Part shown: positions 10,955 to 21,700 of the stretch, one piece after another
Layout of the letters: every line of letters begins with the position of its first letter
Position numbering within the stretch: position 1 is the stretch's first letter
Notes under the pieces: generated by a model
Database searches by the model: none
What the model was told of the DNA's origin: nothing
What the model saw: only the letters and a program-made list of their open reading frames with translations
Made by a program: the position numbers and the translations under genes
Assembly: GCA_003427395.1 (NCBI GenBank)
Contig: BFEA01000777.1
Location: 418,040-449,998 of the forward strand
Direction of reading: 5' to 3'
Length of the DNA stretch: 31,959 nucleotides
Source: Chara braunii
Taxonomy: Eukaryota; Streptophyta; Charophyceae; Charales; Characeae

Positions 10955-12285
10955 CTATCGACCTCCTTCTTGGAACCACCGGGCAGTTCTGCCTGTTCGA
11001 GCGGCTTGTCCGGCCTGTCCCTTGCGAGGGAGTCCTGGAAGCAGACCCCCGAGGAGGCTGGACACGGCGCTGAGATTCATACAACCACTCATCAATCGAA
11101 TACCAGAATCTAGTGCTTGCATGCACCTGTCAAGATCCTTGAGAATCCGCAAAGGGGCCGACATAGCCGTAAAAACTACATGCTCTTCAGCCTCCGCAAA
11201 GTCGAGAACCAACGCAAGATTCTGCCAGCCGAAACTAGGAGCCAGCAGAGCACTTCCCTGCGAATCCTCATACTTCGCTCGCACGAAGAAACAGTACAAG
11301 CCCACCGAAAAGCCATGGCTGGTGGGGGCCAGCAACCGAATGGCTGAAACACCGGGACCATTGCCACCTCAGCCGTAGCCCCCAACCATTCCTTCGCTGC
11401 CGACAAGGCCCGCTGCTGAGTGGGCATTGCAGACAAGGCTATCATCGGGAACCGTGAATTATGCACGCCCGCCCAAGCCGAAATAGTGAGAACCTGCAAA
11501 ACCGACGCAACCTCCATGAAGACAACGGCACTAGACACAGACGCCCTTCAGAGAGCATGTCCTCCAAAACACCATCCAACAATTTCATATGTAACCTATC
11601 ACTAAAGAAATCCCCCTCCCTTGGATCCGTGTTTCTCCCAACCATCCTAGGCTCCGGCTCCTCTTCCCGGCCCTCATCCTGTGCACGTCGCTCGGGATGC
11701 GGAGACGACAACCTCACTTGACCCCGAGGCAGGTCCGGCGAAGGAGAGGGGTCACCAGGCAAGGCTCGCAGAGGTGCCCTAACCTCCTGGAACGATGCTG
11801 ACCGAACAGGTACCGCATTCGAGCCTTCGTCATCACTCACCTCAATGACTCGCTTCAAACGCGAGGGAACAGGAGGTTGCCTGGCAGTCTGAACATTAGG
11901 CGGGGAACCCATGCCCTGAAGAGGACGTCGACCAAAATTCACTCCTCCTACCACTGACTGCCCTCCATCCGTTCCTGGGATCACCAACACCCTCCCTGGA
12001 TCACTTCCCTAAACTTCCTAGGCGGCTCATCTTCTTTCGAGCTCGCCGAACACTGCGATATCGGTTGCTTCCCTTTACCACCGAGGTCTGCCTTCCCCTG
12101 GGTCCTCCCTTTCCTAGTCCTCTTGCGAGAGCGCGAACGTGGCCTGGCTGAAGGTCCTTCACCGAACTCCTCCTGTCTCCTCCCAACACACAAATCCTCC
12201 CTCAGCGGCGCAACACCCATATCCATAGCAAGACATTGATCCTTGCCCACCCGAGGGGAAGGGTAGTCCAACTTCACGGTATCAC
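10955..12285 (-). pseudogene. ORF1 C-terminal part of 18S-A, broken over several frames
   Basis: This is the remnant of the LINE ORF1 protein. A basic nuclear-signal-like stretch (RPRSRSRKRTRKGR, near 12120) is followed, across at least three frames, by a domain that also occurs in both 28S LINEs. The pieces are FFSDRLHMKLLDGVLEDML with GRLCLVPL (11640-11540), MPTQQRALSAAKEWLG (near 11420-11370), VGLYCFFVRAKYED (near 11300) and LRILKDLDRCM (near 11140). The 28S-A equivalents are FNDIHVRRMLLLDGKFDEL, MQQAIVMAEKWLG, LGAYCFLLRAESRK and EILALLNKRL. The function of this domain is unknown. The N-terminal two thirds of ORF1, including the zinc knuckle, are absent because the element is fused to 28S near 12285. 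Translation through the junction reads partly antisense 28S and should not be counted as protein. Confidence 0.78.
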
Positions 12286-12758
12286 TGCTCTGGAGCTGCG
12301 GGTACCTCTCACGCTCGACCGTACTCATAACCGCATCAGGTCTCCTAGGTGAGCAGCCTCTGGTCAAAGGAAGAATGTAGGTAAGGGAAGTCGGCAATAT
12401 GGATCCGTTACCTTGGGAAAAGGATTGGCTCTTAGGGCTGGGCCTAGGGGTCTGCGCCTCGATGTCGTTGGCTGCCAGTGGTCTGCCTGAGCTGCTCTCG
12501 CGGCGAGGACGGAGCCTGCGTGCCAGTGTGCTGACGGGATTAGAATGTCTTATGTCCCCACCTTTCGGGTGGGGCCGTGAGACTCTCCCTAAGCATCAAA
12601 CTGCCGACTCAGAACTGGTGCGGACAAGGGGAATCCGACTGTTTAATTAAAACAAAGCATTGCGATGGTCCCAACGGATGTTGATGCAATATGATTTCTG
12701 CCCAGTGCTCTGAATGTCAAAGTGAAGAGATTGAGCCAAGCGCGGGTAAACAGCGAGC

Positions 12759-12812
<54 letters not shown>

Positions 12813-12858
12813 ACATGAATGGATTAATGAGATTCCCACTGTCCCTATCTACCATCCT

Positions 12859-12890
<32 letters not shown>

Positions 12891-13247
12891 GAATCGGCGG
12901 GGNAAGAAGACCCTGTTGAGCTTGACTCTAGTTNGACTCTGTGAAATGACTTGAGAGGTGTAGAATAAGTGGGAGCCTTACGGCGCAAGTGAAATACCAC
13001 TACTTTCAACGTTATTTTATTTATTTCGTGAGGTGGAGCCGGGGCTCTGCCTCTGCTTCTCCATCCAAGGTGCAGGCCCTCGTGGCCTGTCCGATCCAAG
13101 GGAAAAACATTGTCAGGTGGGGAGTTTGGCTGGGGCGGCACATCTGTTAGAAGATAACGCAGGTGTCCTAAGATGAGCTCAACGAGAACAGAAATCTCGT
13201 GTGGGGCACAAGGGCAAAAGCTCATTTGATTTTGATTTCCAGTACGA
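12286..13247 (+). rRNA. rrn28: 28S rRNA fragment, plus strand, degenerate copy 1
   Basis: An internal LSU segment in sense on +. It is recognisable from about CTCGACCGTACTCATAACC (12313) through AGCATTGCGATGGTCCC, CTCTTAAGGTAGCC, GAATCGGCGGGG, AACGTTATTTTATTTATT and AGATGAGCTCAACGAG to AGTACGA at 13247, where the LINE 28S-A begins. The left junction with 18S-A is ragged and is placed at 12270-12300. Near-invariant positions are changed: GACGCACATGAATGG (canonical GACGCGCATGAATGG) and GATTAATGAG (canonical GATTAACGAG), both CpG decay products. The classical R2 (TTAAGG/TAGCC) and R1 sites inside this fragment are empty. It lies inverted relative to the 28S at 1-1793 and overlaps it in sequence by about 105 bp. 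Confidence 0.94.
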
Positions 13248-13433
13248 TTGAGTGCGCGAAGGATGACTGGGAGGGGACGAGGGAAGGGACGCATAGGCAG
13301 ATAAAGAGGAGTGGTTGGAAGCGAAGCCAGGGCAAGGCGGAGATATCAATAGGAGAAGATACGGTGCCCTTAAGCAAAGAAACCATCGGGAAGACGAAGA
13401 CTGATATCGCAAGCCGAGCGAACAGGAGAGCAC

Positions 13434-14129
13434 ATGGGAGACGAGGAGAGAGTTTGGGGGATCTTTCTGCTGATTTTGGGATGGCTGTTGGCGAGGCAAG
13501 TGGACGGGATCTATAGATTGATCGCTTCGTTGTGGGCGGCCATAGCACAAACCTGGCGAGTTGTGATCGTGGACACAGGTAAATGCGCCATACTAATTTT
13601 TACCTGGACACTAGCATATATCTGTTGTAGACAGATCCTGTAGGCAGGGAGCAAGGCGAGTATCTGGTGGGAACTCTTGACTACTGGGGGGTGGATAGAT
13701 TGGCTGGCGGCACTGGCAGTGTGGGTGGAAATAGGGCGGAGAGGAGGAATCCAGCAAATTTGGACCTCGACATTGGCAAGATGGTTGGAGCGATGAGAAC
13801 AGCGTAGACTGGAAGCCCATATTAGATGGTTGCAGTACAGAATAGAACAGGAGGAGAGATGGCTGAGGGAGTTTGACCCCACGTGGCACTTAGACCAGTA
13901 CCCGACCTCCTCCTCACAACAGAGATGGATACATCTGAATCGCCCTCCCCTGCCAGCCCCGGTGAGATTTCGAGACTCAACAGGGCAAGTACCACCCTCC
14001 CGACGACGGCGCCGACGTGGAACGCGAAGCACTCATCCTGAGAGGAGAGAGACCTCTAAAAAAGGTAAAGCCCCGGCGGCCCTGTCGACGGGAAGCAGGG
14101 AGAAATTGTACCATATGTCACCCGGGTAG
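13434..14129 (+). pseudogene. Trp-rich hydrophobic leader ORF of 28S-A, with in-frame stops
   Basis: The frame starts MGDEERVWGIFLLILGWLLA. It contains a hydrophobic Trp-rich region (FTWTLAYICCRQIL), then WWELLTT, GWIDWLAALAVWVEIGRRGG and RWLREFDPTWHLDQYP, and ends in an Arg-rich tail (SRRRRRRG). In-frame stops at 13641 (TAG) and near 13794 (TGA) break it. The same protein is encoded in 28S-B at 25034-25905, where those two positions are open, so the stops are secondary. Two or three segments could be membrane-associated. I do not recognise the family. It lies just ahead of ORF1 in the element and could be a separate ORF0 or the original N-terminus of ORF1. Confidence 0.7.
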
Positions 14130-14258
14130 ATTAGGGTACTATACGAGCTCTGACTTATTGGCGTCGGTAGAGGAGACGAAAGAGAACAGAGTAGTGGGTG
14201 AGGGAAGTCGGACGAAAGGGGAGAGTGGAAACGGAGAGGTCTAGAGAGGGAGAACGAG

Positions 14259-17200
14259 ATGGCAACGTCGGCCAAGACTCAGCCTCTGCAGGAGAGGGAG
14301 GTAGAGCCTCCGGGGGATTTGAACCTCACAGACTATGAAGCGATGCGGCGGGTCCGTAAGGCGGCGTTGACCTGTGCTTTCGTGGATGACCCGACGGCTT
14401 ACCCTCAACGGGTCAATGGGGAATGCACGTTGTGGATCAACGAGAAAGTAGCTAAGGCGCAAATCACTTATCTGCGGGCGCATGTCATCTTGATGTGCTT
14501 TGACGGCCCTTTGAAGGATCTCGCCCCGAAGACGAAAATGAACTGGGTCAAAGAGTGGGAAGCAACGAGTTGGTCGGACAAGGGCCAAGGCGGGGCACTC
14601 GGGGCGATTGACTCTGGAAGGCAACACGGCGGCTTTCTACTGGGCGCCGACGGCGGACCTGAGGAACTGGCTAATCTACGAGAAGCATCGGGAGGCCATT
14701 ACGGTTGGTGAAAGAACATACTACATCCGATTCAAACCATGGATGACCCCCAAGGAGCTCGAGTGGACTAAGCTCCAGGAGAGGCGAGCAAACCCGTGGG
14801 TCAAATTTGTGCAGCCATCCCCGATGGTGGCCCTCTCCCTCAGGCAAGTCGCAGAGTCCTTCTTTGGAGCGGTCAAAAAGGAGCAAGGCAAGTGGATGAT
14901 AGACGCAGAAGGGAAGGAATCCGTCCGCTTCGACTTGCACCCACCACTGAAGAGCCAAGCCCTGGAGCGCTTCGCAGTGGCACAGGCATACTATGGGCGT
15001 CCGGAGGTGAGATGTGTCACAAGTGAAACACCATGGTGCGAGCATTGCCATCGGCACGGCCATTTGGCGGGAGCCACCAGGTGCCTCACCCTCGCAGAGA
15101 CGAAGGAGGAGATGACCAGCCGAGAGGAGCGCCTAAGGAGTGATCTGGGACTGCCGGAAGACGAGCACGCGGAGATCGAAGCATGGGCCCACTATGATAG
15201 AGAGTTTGACCAGATCATCTTCGCCGAGATCCTCATGAACGACAGCCTGGGGGATGTTAAGGAGGTGGGGAACATGCCCTTCCTCCCGAGGCACCAAGCC
15301 CCGCAGCCTCGAGAAGCCGATACACAACTATCCCATCGGAGCCAGCTCGTGGGGCAATCTCGACGGGCCCAGCAAGAACCTAAGATGCAGGGAAGGGGCG
15401 AGACACCGGACGCTGTGATGCCCGATGGCGCCGGACAGCCGCAAGTACAGGAAGAGAGACCCCGAGGACAGGAGCAGAGCGGTCAGGATAAAGGCCTAGT
15501 CGCCCAGCCGGGATCGTAGGAGGTGCCAATTAAGGACATACAGATGGAGGAGCATCATCCAGCCTGCGGACGGGGGGCTGGGGGGCAAGAAGATACGGAT
15601 CGAAGACAGCGGGTCCAGAAGGAGAGGGAGAGGGTAGAGGTCGGAGTGCAGGAGACAAAGGACCAATTGGCGACTGGCAGTGAACAACACCAGCCCGGTG
15701 TCGAGGAGAAGGTTGTGGCAGAGACAGGATGGAGGGCCATGGAAGTCGATACAGAAGGAGAGCAGGCAGGGGCGGGACAACATAGGGAAGGCGAGAGAAG
15801 TCGGGGAAACGCCTCGCAAGGCCATCATCAACAACCGCCACCCTCGGAAGGCGAGGGACGCGACAACCAGAATGGAAGAATGGACGATGGAACCCTAGAG
15901 AGAAAGGGGAAGACGGCGATGCCATTGCAAGGCGGGAAGAAAGGTGGTTGGTTGTTGGACTGTTTGGAATCTTTGTTAGAAAGCGAGGAACGAGACCTGA
16001 AGGCGGATGCGAAAGGAGGGGGAGACACGCACGGCCAAAGCCGACAACCCGGACCCCCAGAGAGGGGGGGGGGTCAGGCTTATAGTAGAAGGGACGACAG
16101 GGGAACTAAGGAAAAGAAGGAGAGTCAGGCAAAACCGCTCTGCGAGACGAAGAAAGGCGGCTGGCTATTGGAGTGCTCGGGATCTATGCTGGAGGAGGCA
16201 CCGAAGGGAGCCACGGAACAGATACCAGCGAAGGACGAGGAATTACACAGGAATAAGCCGGGAAAGGTACCGGACGCTGGGAGGGCCCCCTCGGAAGAAC
16301 GGAGAGAGCAGAGATTAGGGGACCCGCCTTTGGGAGAGGAGAACCCTCCGATCGACCCTCGCACGACCAGCTTCTTCAGGGTCTGAACGACCTCCAATTA
16401 GAACAGCCCCGACCTTTCCAGGCGCAACGACAGTCGGCAAGCCACGTCCCGAACCAGAACCAGCTGAAGGAGGCCGCCAGGAAAGAGATTGAATCGCTCT
16501 GGGATGAGTCCATGCAGGAACCCCAGCAGGGTGGGTTGGGTAAAAAGAGGGGTAGAGCAAGGCGGAAGACGAGGAGGATGGGGGCATCAGACCAAGACGT
16601 GAGCTCATCAGACGCGGAAATGGCTATATGCCAGAAGCCCCTTCTGGACCCCCCGAGGGAGAAACCCCCCCCTTCTGTCCCCCCCCTTCCTGTCTCCCCC
16701 TTGCTGCCTCCTGTCCCGGCCCCTTTGGGTGAACTGCACGATGGAAGTACCTCTCCCCGGGCTGGGGCGGCACGGCCTGCCGGTGGGGAGAAATTTAGTG
16801 AGGAGATGAGCCCACCGCAGCCGGGCACGAGGTGGACTAATCCTCTCGTTTTGAGTAGCTCGACTTCTTTGTCCCTCCCCCCTCCCCCCCACCCTGACCC
16901 TGCGCGGCGAAGATTAGACGAGATAGAGCAAATTCAGGTGGATGAGATGGAACTCATGGAATACCAAAGGGTTGAGGAGGAGGAGGAGAATCCGGGACCG
17001 ATCCAGCAAGAGGAAGAAAATCAGGTGTTCAATGACATTCACGTCAGGAGAATGTTGCTACTAGATGGGAAGTTTGACGAGCTTCGAGCGCAAGGCCGAC
17101 TCCGAATTGTTCCTGTGATACTCCGTCTTTGGGACATCAAGCTTCAGATCTTGCTGTGTCGACCAAAAGACGATGAGCACACCCCAACCATCCCATTCCT

Positions 17201-17696
17201 CAAGTTTGCAAGACATCCTTCCATGCAGCAGGCGATTGTAATGGCGGAAAAATGGCTCGGCAACGACTGCGACGTCTTGCCAATGAAGGGCGTGTCGGCG
17301 ATCCGGCTGCTTTTGAAGTCAGACTCGGAGGATAGCTTGGGGGCATATTGCTTTCTGCTCCGAGCAGAGTCCCGGAAACACGTAGCCCAAGTGGCGGACC
17401 CCCTGTTTTGTTGGAACGACCTCGAGCCGCTAACGTTGGCATTGCCAAATCCGGAAGGGCTGCCAAATCCGGAAGAGACTTCAACCACCTACAAGGAAAC
17501 GGTCGAGATTCTCGCCCTCCTCAATAAGCGGCTTCCATAGAACAAGAGATTCACGCACCCCTCCTTTATCACGGACCCGGAGACATGGCTCAGAGGGCCT
17601 CGCCAGACAGGTAAGCAGACGTCGAGGATATCACGGCCTCCCCTGCGTGGGATGGCTTCGAGTTCGCGATTACGGCGTAAATCCTCCAAAGCATGA
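14259..17696 (+). pseudogene. ORF1 of 28S-A: DUF4283-like, zinc knuckle and a novel C-terminal domain; broken
   Basis: LINE ORF1 proteins bind element RNA and form the RNP. The ATG at 14259 (MATSAKTQ) opens the frame. Residues ~1-240 resemble the plant LINE DUF4283 region (CTLWINEKVAKAQITYL, YYIRFKPWMTPKELEW). A zinc knuckle C-x2-C-x4-H-x6-C (WCEHCHRHGHLAGATRC) lies near 15030-15085. Next comes a low-complexity charged linker with two copies of a KKGGWLL module (15937-15983, 16150-16194). The last part (from about 16360) has a basic stretch (KKRGRARRKTRR), NPLVLSSSTSLSL, VEEEEENPG and the domain shared with 18S-A and 28S-B (FNDIHVRRMLLLDGKFDEL to EILALLNKRLP). Defects are a one-base insertion near 14595, TAG at 15517, a frame change near 16370 and TAG at 17538. 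Beyond the last stop, the homologous tail KRFTH-SFITDPETWLRG continues to 17696. Confidence 0.85.
15875..16200 (+). repeat. Duplicated KKGGWLL module in the ORF1 linker of 28S-A
   Basis: Coding repeats about 213 bp (71 codons) apart. KKGGWLLDCLESLLESE (from 15937) and KKGGWLLECSGSMLEEA (from 16150) are both preceded by a KGK/KES-type charged stretch. The 28S-B linker has only one weak counterpart (QGGWCSGSVQEARRSEE), but carries a different 58-residue duplication. The linker therefore evolves by internal duplication. Confidence 0.75.
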
Positions 17697-18716
17697 ACTG
17701 GGTAGTGTAAGGAAGATGAACCGGTGATGGCTGAAGTGCTCTGTATAACTAGTGAAGGAGGGAGACGGGGTGGGAGTGACTCGCCTCATTGTAAATACCA
17801 TTTACGGGATTCTCTGGTAGAACGTAACAGAATGTGCGATTTCTCTGCGTAGTGTGATGGGACGTGCGAGAGATAGTGGGGAACAGTATACTAGAAGGAT
17901 AGTGAACAGCTTTGTGAGATCTTTTCGAACTAGGGGCTTGAGAAGCCGATGTGTCTTGCTGCACTCCATTCCAAATACCAACAACTAGATGATGCTATAG
18001 GCACTAGATGAACAACGAATTGCTTTGTGAGATTTGGTCGAAATGGGGACTTGGGAAGATGAAGCGTTAGGTGTAGGTTGTATAGGTGATTGTAATTACC
18101 ATCGTTAAACGAGGCTGTAGGAAGTAGTGGTTGAGAATAAGCTGGTAAGGGGAAGAAATGGTAAGATAGATAATGGGTGTTGTCCTTGTGTGCTCCCATG
18201 TACGCATTCGGGCCTCACGGTGAACGGCAACCGCAGTGCCCGGGAGGGAAGGGGCTGATGTACAGACGAACAGATGGGGATAGGAGTTAGTCCTGGGAGT
18301 GTGCGTCTCTGCTAACTGGCTGGCCTGCAATTGAGTTGAGGTAAGACTCTCTTAATGCCTGTGCGAGTCAACCCATGAGGCTACAGGGAGCAGTGGCTGG
18401 GGACAGAATGTAAGGGGAAAGAAAATAGTGGTGCAGATAATGGTGGTGGTTTTTGTGTGACTCTAATACGAGAACTGTAACACCTGACATATGAAGACTT
18501 GAGGGTAAATGGTAAATAAGTGTATAATCAATTGACAGGAGTAAGAGTAGGAGTAAGAGTGGGGAGGCTCAATCTGTGTTAATCTGTTGTCTTATAAATT
18601 CGTGTGGTGGTGAGACTCTGGATACTATTGAGTGAATCCCTGGGCTGCAACTTGTGTGAAATCTGTGGTGGTATAACTGGGAGTTCACTGAACACGTTGT
18701 AATTAACCACCGCAAT
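17697..18716 (+). repeat. Inter-ORF spacer of 28S-A with degenerate repeats
   Basis: About 1.0 kb with no conserved coding potential between ORF1 and ORF2. It contains diverged direct repeats. GCTTTGTGAGATC recurs at 17909 and 18022 (113 bp apart) within ~38-bp similar blocks, and a ~90-bp block starting AGGCTGTAGGAAG at 18112 recurs at 18378 as AGGCTACAGGGAG. A short AGGAGTAAGAGT micro-repeat lies near 18538-18560. A TATAAAT is present near 18594, about 120 bp before the ORF2 ATG, which could support a separate ORF2 transcript, but this is weak. Confidence 0.65.
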
Positions 18717-21700
18717 ATGACACAGCTGCTGAGAGTTGCATCGTTGAACGTGAGAGGGCTGGGGGGGGCCTCCTTCAGAACAAAGTGGAAGGAAATCAAG
18801 GGACTGGTAGATCGTGATCGTATTCACCTCCTCTGTTTGCAAGAAACTAAACTTTCTGAGCACAGAATAACTGAAGGAGAACTGCCACCGATCACGGCAA
18901 GCCTCAAGGCTGGTTTCCAGCTCTGGGCGCCTGCAATAGGCACGGCAGGGGGGCTGGCTATCCTTTGCACCAAGTATTTTAAGGGGGAGATCCGGGACTT
19001 TTTCGCGAACACACAGGGCCGCTGGGCCTGGGTGTACATAGACCAGGCTGGGGAACGCGTCCTTATTGCAACGGTGTATGCCCCCCCGCAGCTCAGAGAC
19101 AGATGCCAATTCTGGCATGCTTTCTCTGCTAATATCCCCGACGCAGACAGACTAATCTTGATTGGCGACCTCAACATGGTGGTAGACTCGCCACCGCGGT
19201 CGGCCTCCTGTGCCCCCTACTCACCTGACGCGCTCGCCATGATAGATGTATTGACAGGCATGGGCCTGCAGGACGCTTTTAGAACGCTTTGGCCCCATGA
19301 GAAAGGCGTCACATGGGTCGGATCGGCCCTTAAAAAACGCAGTAGAATCGACATGGCCTGGCTGTCTCAGGCCGCCATGCAATGCCTACTTGACTTCAGC
19401 ATCACTCCGGTGGTCCGTTCGGACCACAAGAAGATCGCCCTCATTCTGGCGATCCCCACGGAGTTGCACACCAGACCCCCTCCCTCTACCGTCCCGGCGT
19501 GAATTTTCTCAGAGGAGCGGTATCGCAACATGGCAAACCAACACTCGCTCTACTGGACACAGCTCCGCCACCCGGACCAGCCCGCCCTCCAATGGCTAAC
19601 GGATGGAACGGCGGCCCTGGCCAGATTACTTAAGCAGGCTGTACTCGCGTCCAAGCGGGCAAGGCGGCTGACGGCGGAAGCCTTTATCAGAAGGGCGCTG
19701 GAACTGGGCGATGGTCCAACAACAGAAGAAGGGGAGGAGGAATGGTGGATGCAATGGGCGGCGCTGCAGGTGGAATGGGAGAAATGGCAGATTAAGGACG
19801 CGAAATCTTGGGGACTGCGTAACAAAGCTTAATGGATAGTGGCGGCGGGGCGCATGACAAAGACATTCTTCCGACGACTCCACCCGAAACGGCCGGCCTC
19901 TGCCATGATGACACTGCAGACTCTGTTCCAGCAGGACGGACCGCTGACCGACAACACTCAACACATTTTGCGGTTTGCTCATGAGTACTACTCCTACCTC
20001 CTAATTGAGGAACAACCATGGACACCGGACGAAATCGCCACAGCCCCGGCCACGACAATTTGGCAGAAGACAACTACAATCCTGACCGACTCGGACCGAC
20101 GCGACCTCGACGAACCAATTACAGAGCAGGAGATCGGGGAAGCGCTGGCTGACATGCCTTCAGGAAAAGCTCCAGGACCGGACGGAATGCCAGTGGAACA
20201 TCTTAAGGCCTGCCTGGAGGCCCTCCTGCCGCACCTTCTTGAGGAGTTCAACGATGTTAGACAGGGAGTCAAACCCCTCCCTGAGGAGTTTGGCCTTGCT
20301 ACGATCATCCTGGTGCATAAAAAGGCCTTCCCCAAGGAGATTCGCAACTGGCGGCCCATTTCTCTGTTGTCTGCCTCATATAAGCTGTTGGCGAAGATCC
20401 TGGCAAACCGCCTCGCCTGCAAACTCCCTCAGATCGTTGATTCCACGCAAACGGGCTTCATCCCGGGACGGCGGATCCTGACTAACATCTTGCTGGCAAG
20501 GCAGATAGTATGGCAAGCCCCGCGGCACGACCCGCCTTTGGCGTTTGTCCTCCTGGACTTTGAGAAGGCTTATGACAGAGTCTCCTGGCCATTCCTGCTC
20601 GAAGGCCTGAGACAAAGGCGATTCGGCCCGAGATTTCTCTCCATGGCGAAGTGCCTTCTAGCCTCGGCGGCGTCCCGACTTTTGATCAATGGCTACTTGT
20701 CTGATCCGATTGCTGTCACGCGCTCAGTTCGCCAGGGCTGCCCCCTGTCCCCGAACATTATATGCACTCTAAATCTAACAACTGCATGATATGATTAGAG
20801 CGGATGAGGAGCTGCAGGGGCTGAAACTTCCGGGAGGTAGACAACTTAAATCGTCGGCATTCGCGGACGACACTGGCGCGGTCACTGCAACCACTCCGGC
20901 TAGCGTCCGTGGACTGTGGAACCAGGTGGGCACTTTTGAAAAATTTGCAGGGGCACGCATGAATTGGCACAAATCGGTGGCGTTGGTGCCTGACCTCACT
21001 GTCGCCCCCCTGTTTGAGGGAATGAGAGTCCAGCCGATGACAGAAACGGCATCTTACCTAGGCATCGAGCTTCCCCAGGCCCTCGCCGATGGTTCCCAGA
21101 TGGAACAACTGATGCGGAAGGCAGCCTCGCGACTTGTCCTCTGCGGTAAAACTCTGGATGCTGGAATATTCGGCAGAGTGCTCCTGGCGAACACAGCGGC
21201 CTCCGCGATGCTCTGGTACGCAGCCCCCATCTCAACCCCGGATCCAGTCCCTTAGCGGGAATACCGGACTGCGCTCTCCAAGTCCATCTGGAAGAACGAT
21301 CCGTTCGCCCCGCACGCAGTCCACCGGGTCTCCTGGCGCAAGCTCATTCAACCGAGACCAGGTGGAGGACTGGGCCTGATTGACCCGGCCACCCAGATCT
21401 GGCTCCTCCTGGAGCAGGATGACTCTCCCCGGAAGATCCTTACGTTGCAGACCATGGCGGAAGCGGCCCAACTGCACCCGACAGACATGGAGTTGGCCCT
21501 GGCGCAACCGGCCATTCTCACGGAGCTCAAAAGAGGCGTTCTGTAGTCCTCGTTTCTGAAGGCATGGCGGGACCTGGCCCCACTTGAGCTTAAACCACCG
21601 GAGTCGACAGACCAGATTCTCCAGCAGCCTTTGTTTGGCAACCCGCTGATTCGGGACAGCAACGACGAACAGTTTCCATGGGCAGGCCCCAGAGGCGCGT

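Larger units (their letters stand above)
5926..12285 (-). mobile_element. 18S-targeted LINE (18S-A), 5'-truncated, about 6.4 kb
   Basis: A minus-strand non-LTR retrotransposon. It contains the end of ORF1 (about 12285-10955), a short 166-bp inter-ORF gap, ORF2 (10788-6720), a ~780-bp 3' UTR and a 15-nt poly(A) tail (5940-5926). The tail joins directly to the 18S sequence CTGCGAATGGCT, so the insertion site is GTGAAA/CTGCGAATGG near 18S position 85, in the same sense as 18S. The 5' side is not 18S: ORF1 is cut short and fused to inverted 28S sequence near 12285. The missing part corresponds to the N-terminal and zinc-knuckle parts of ORF1 seen in the 28S LINEs. All reading frames carry frameshifts. 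Confidence 0.88.

Noticed and set aside
12286-12397. N-terminal extension MPTSLTYILPLTRG of the 18S-A ORF1 frame
   Set aside because: The bases are 28S rRNA read antisense (for example CATCAGGTCTCC on the plus strand), so it is not LINE protein.
12775-12850. R1 or R2 element at the classical 28S sites
   Set aside because: The R2 (TTAAGG/TAGCC) and R1 sites are uninterrupted in both plus-strand 28S fragments, and the LINEs here sit at a different base.
15523-17540. Programmed frameshift between the two halves of ORF1
   Set aside because: The frame changes by -1 in 28S-A but +1 in 28S-B at the matching place, so ordinary indels or separate initiation are more likely.
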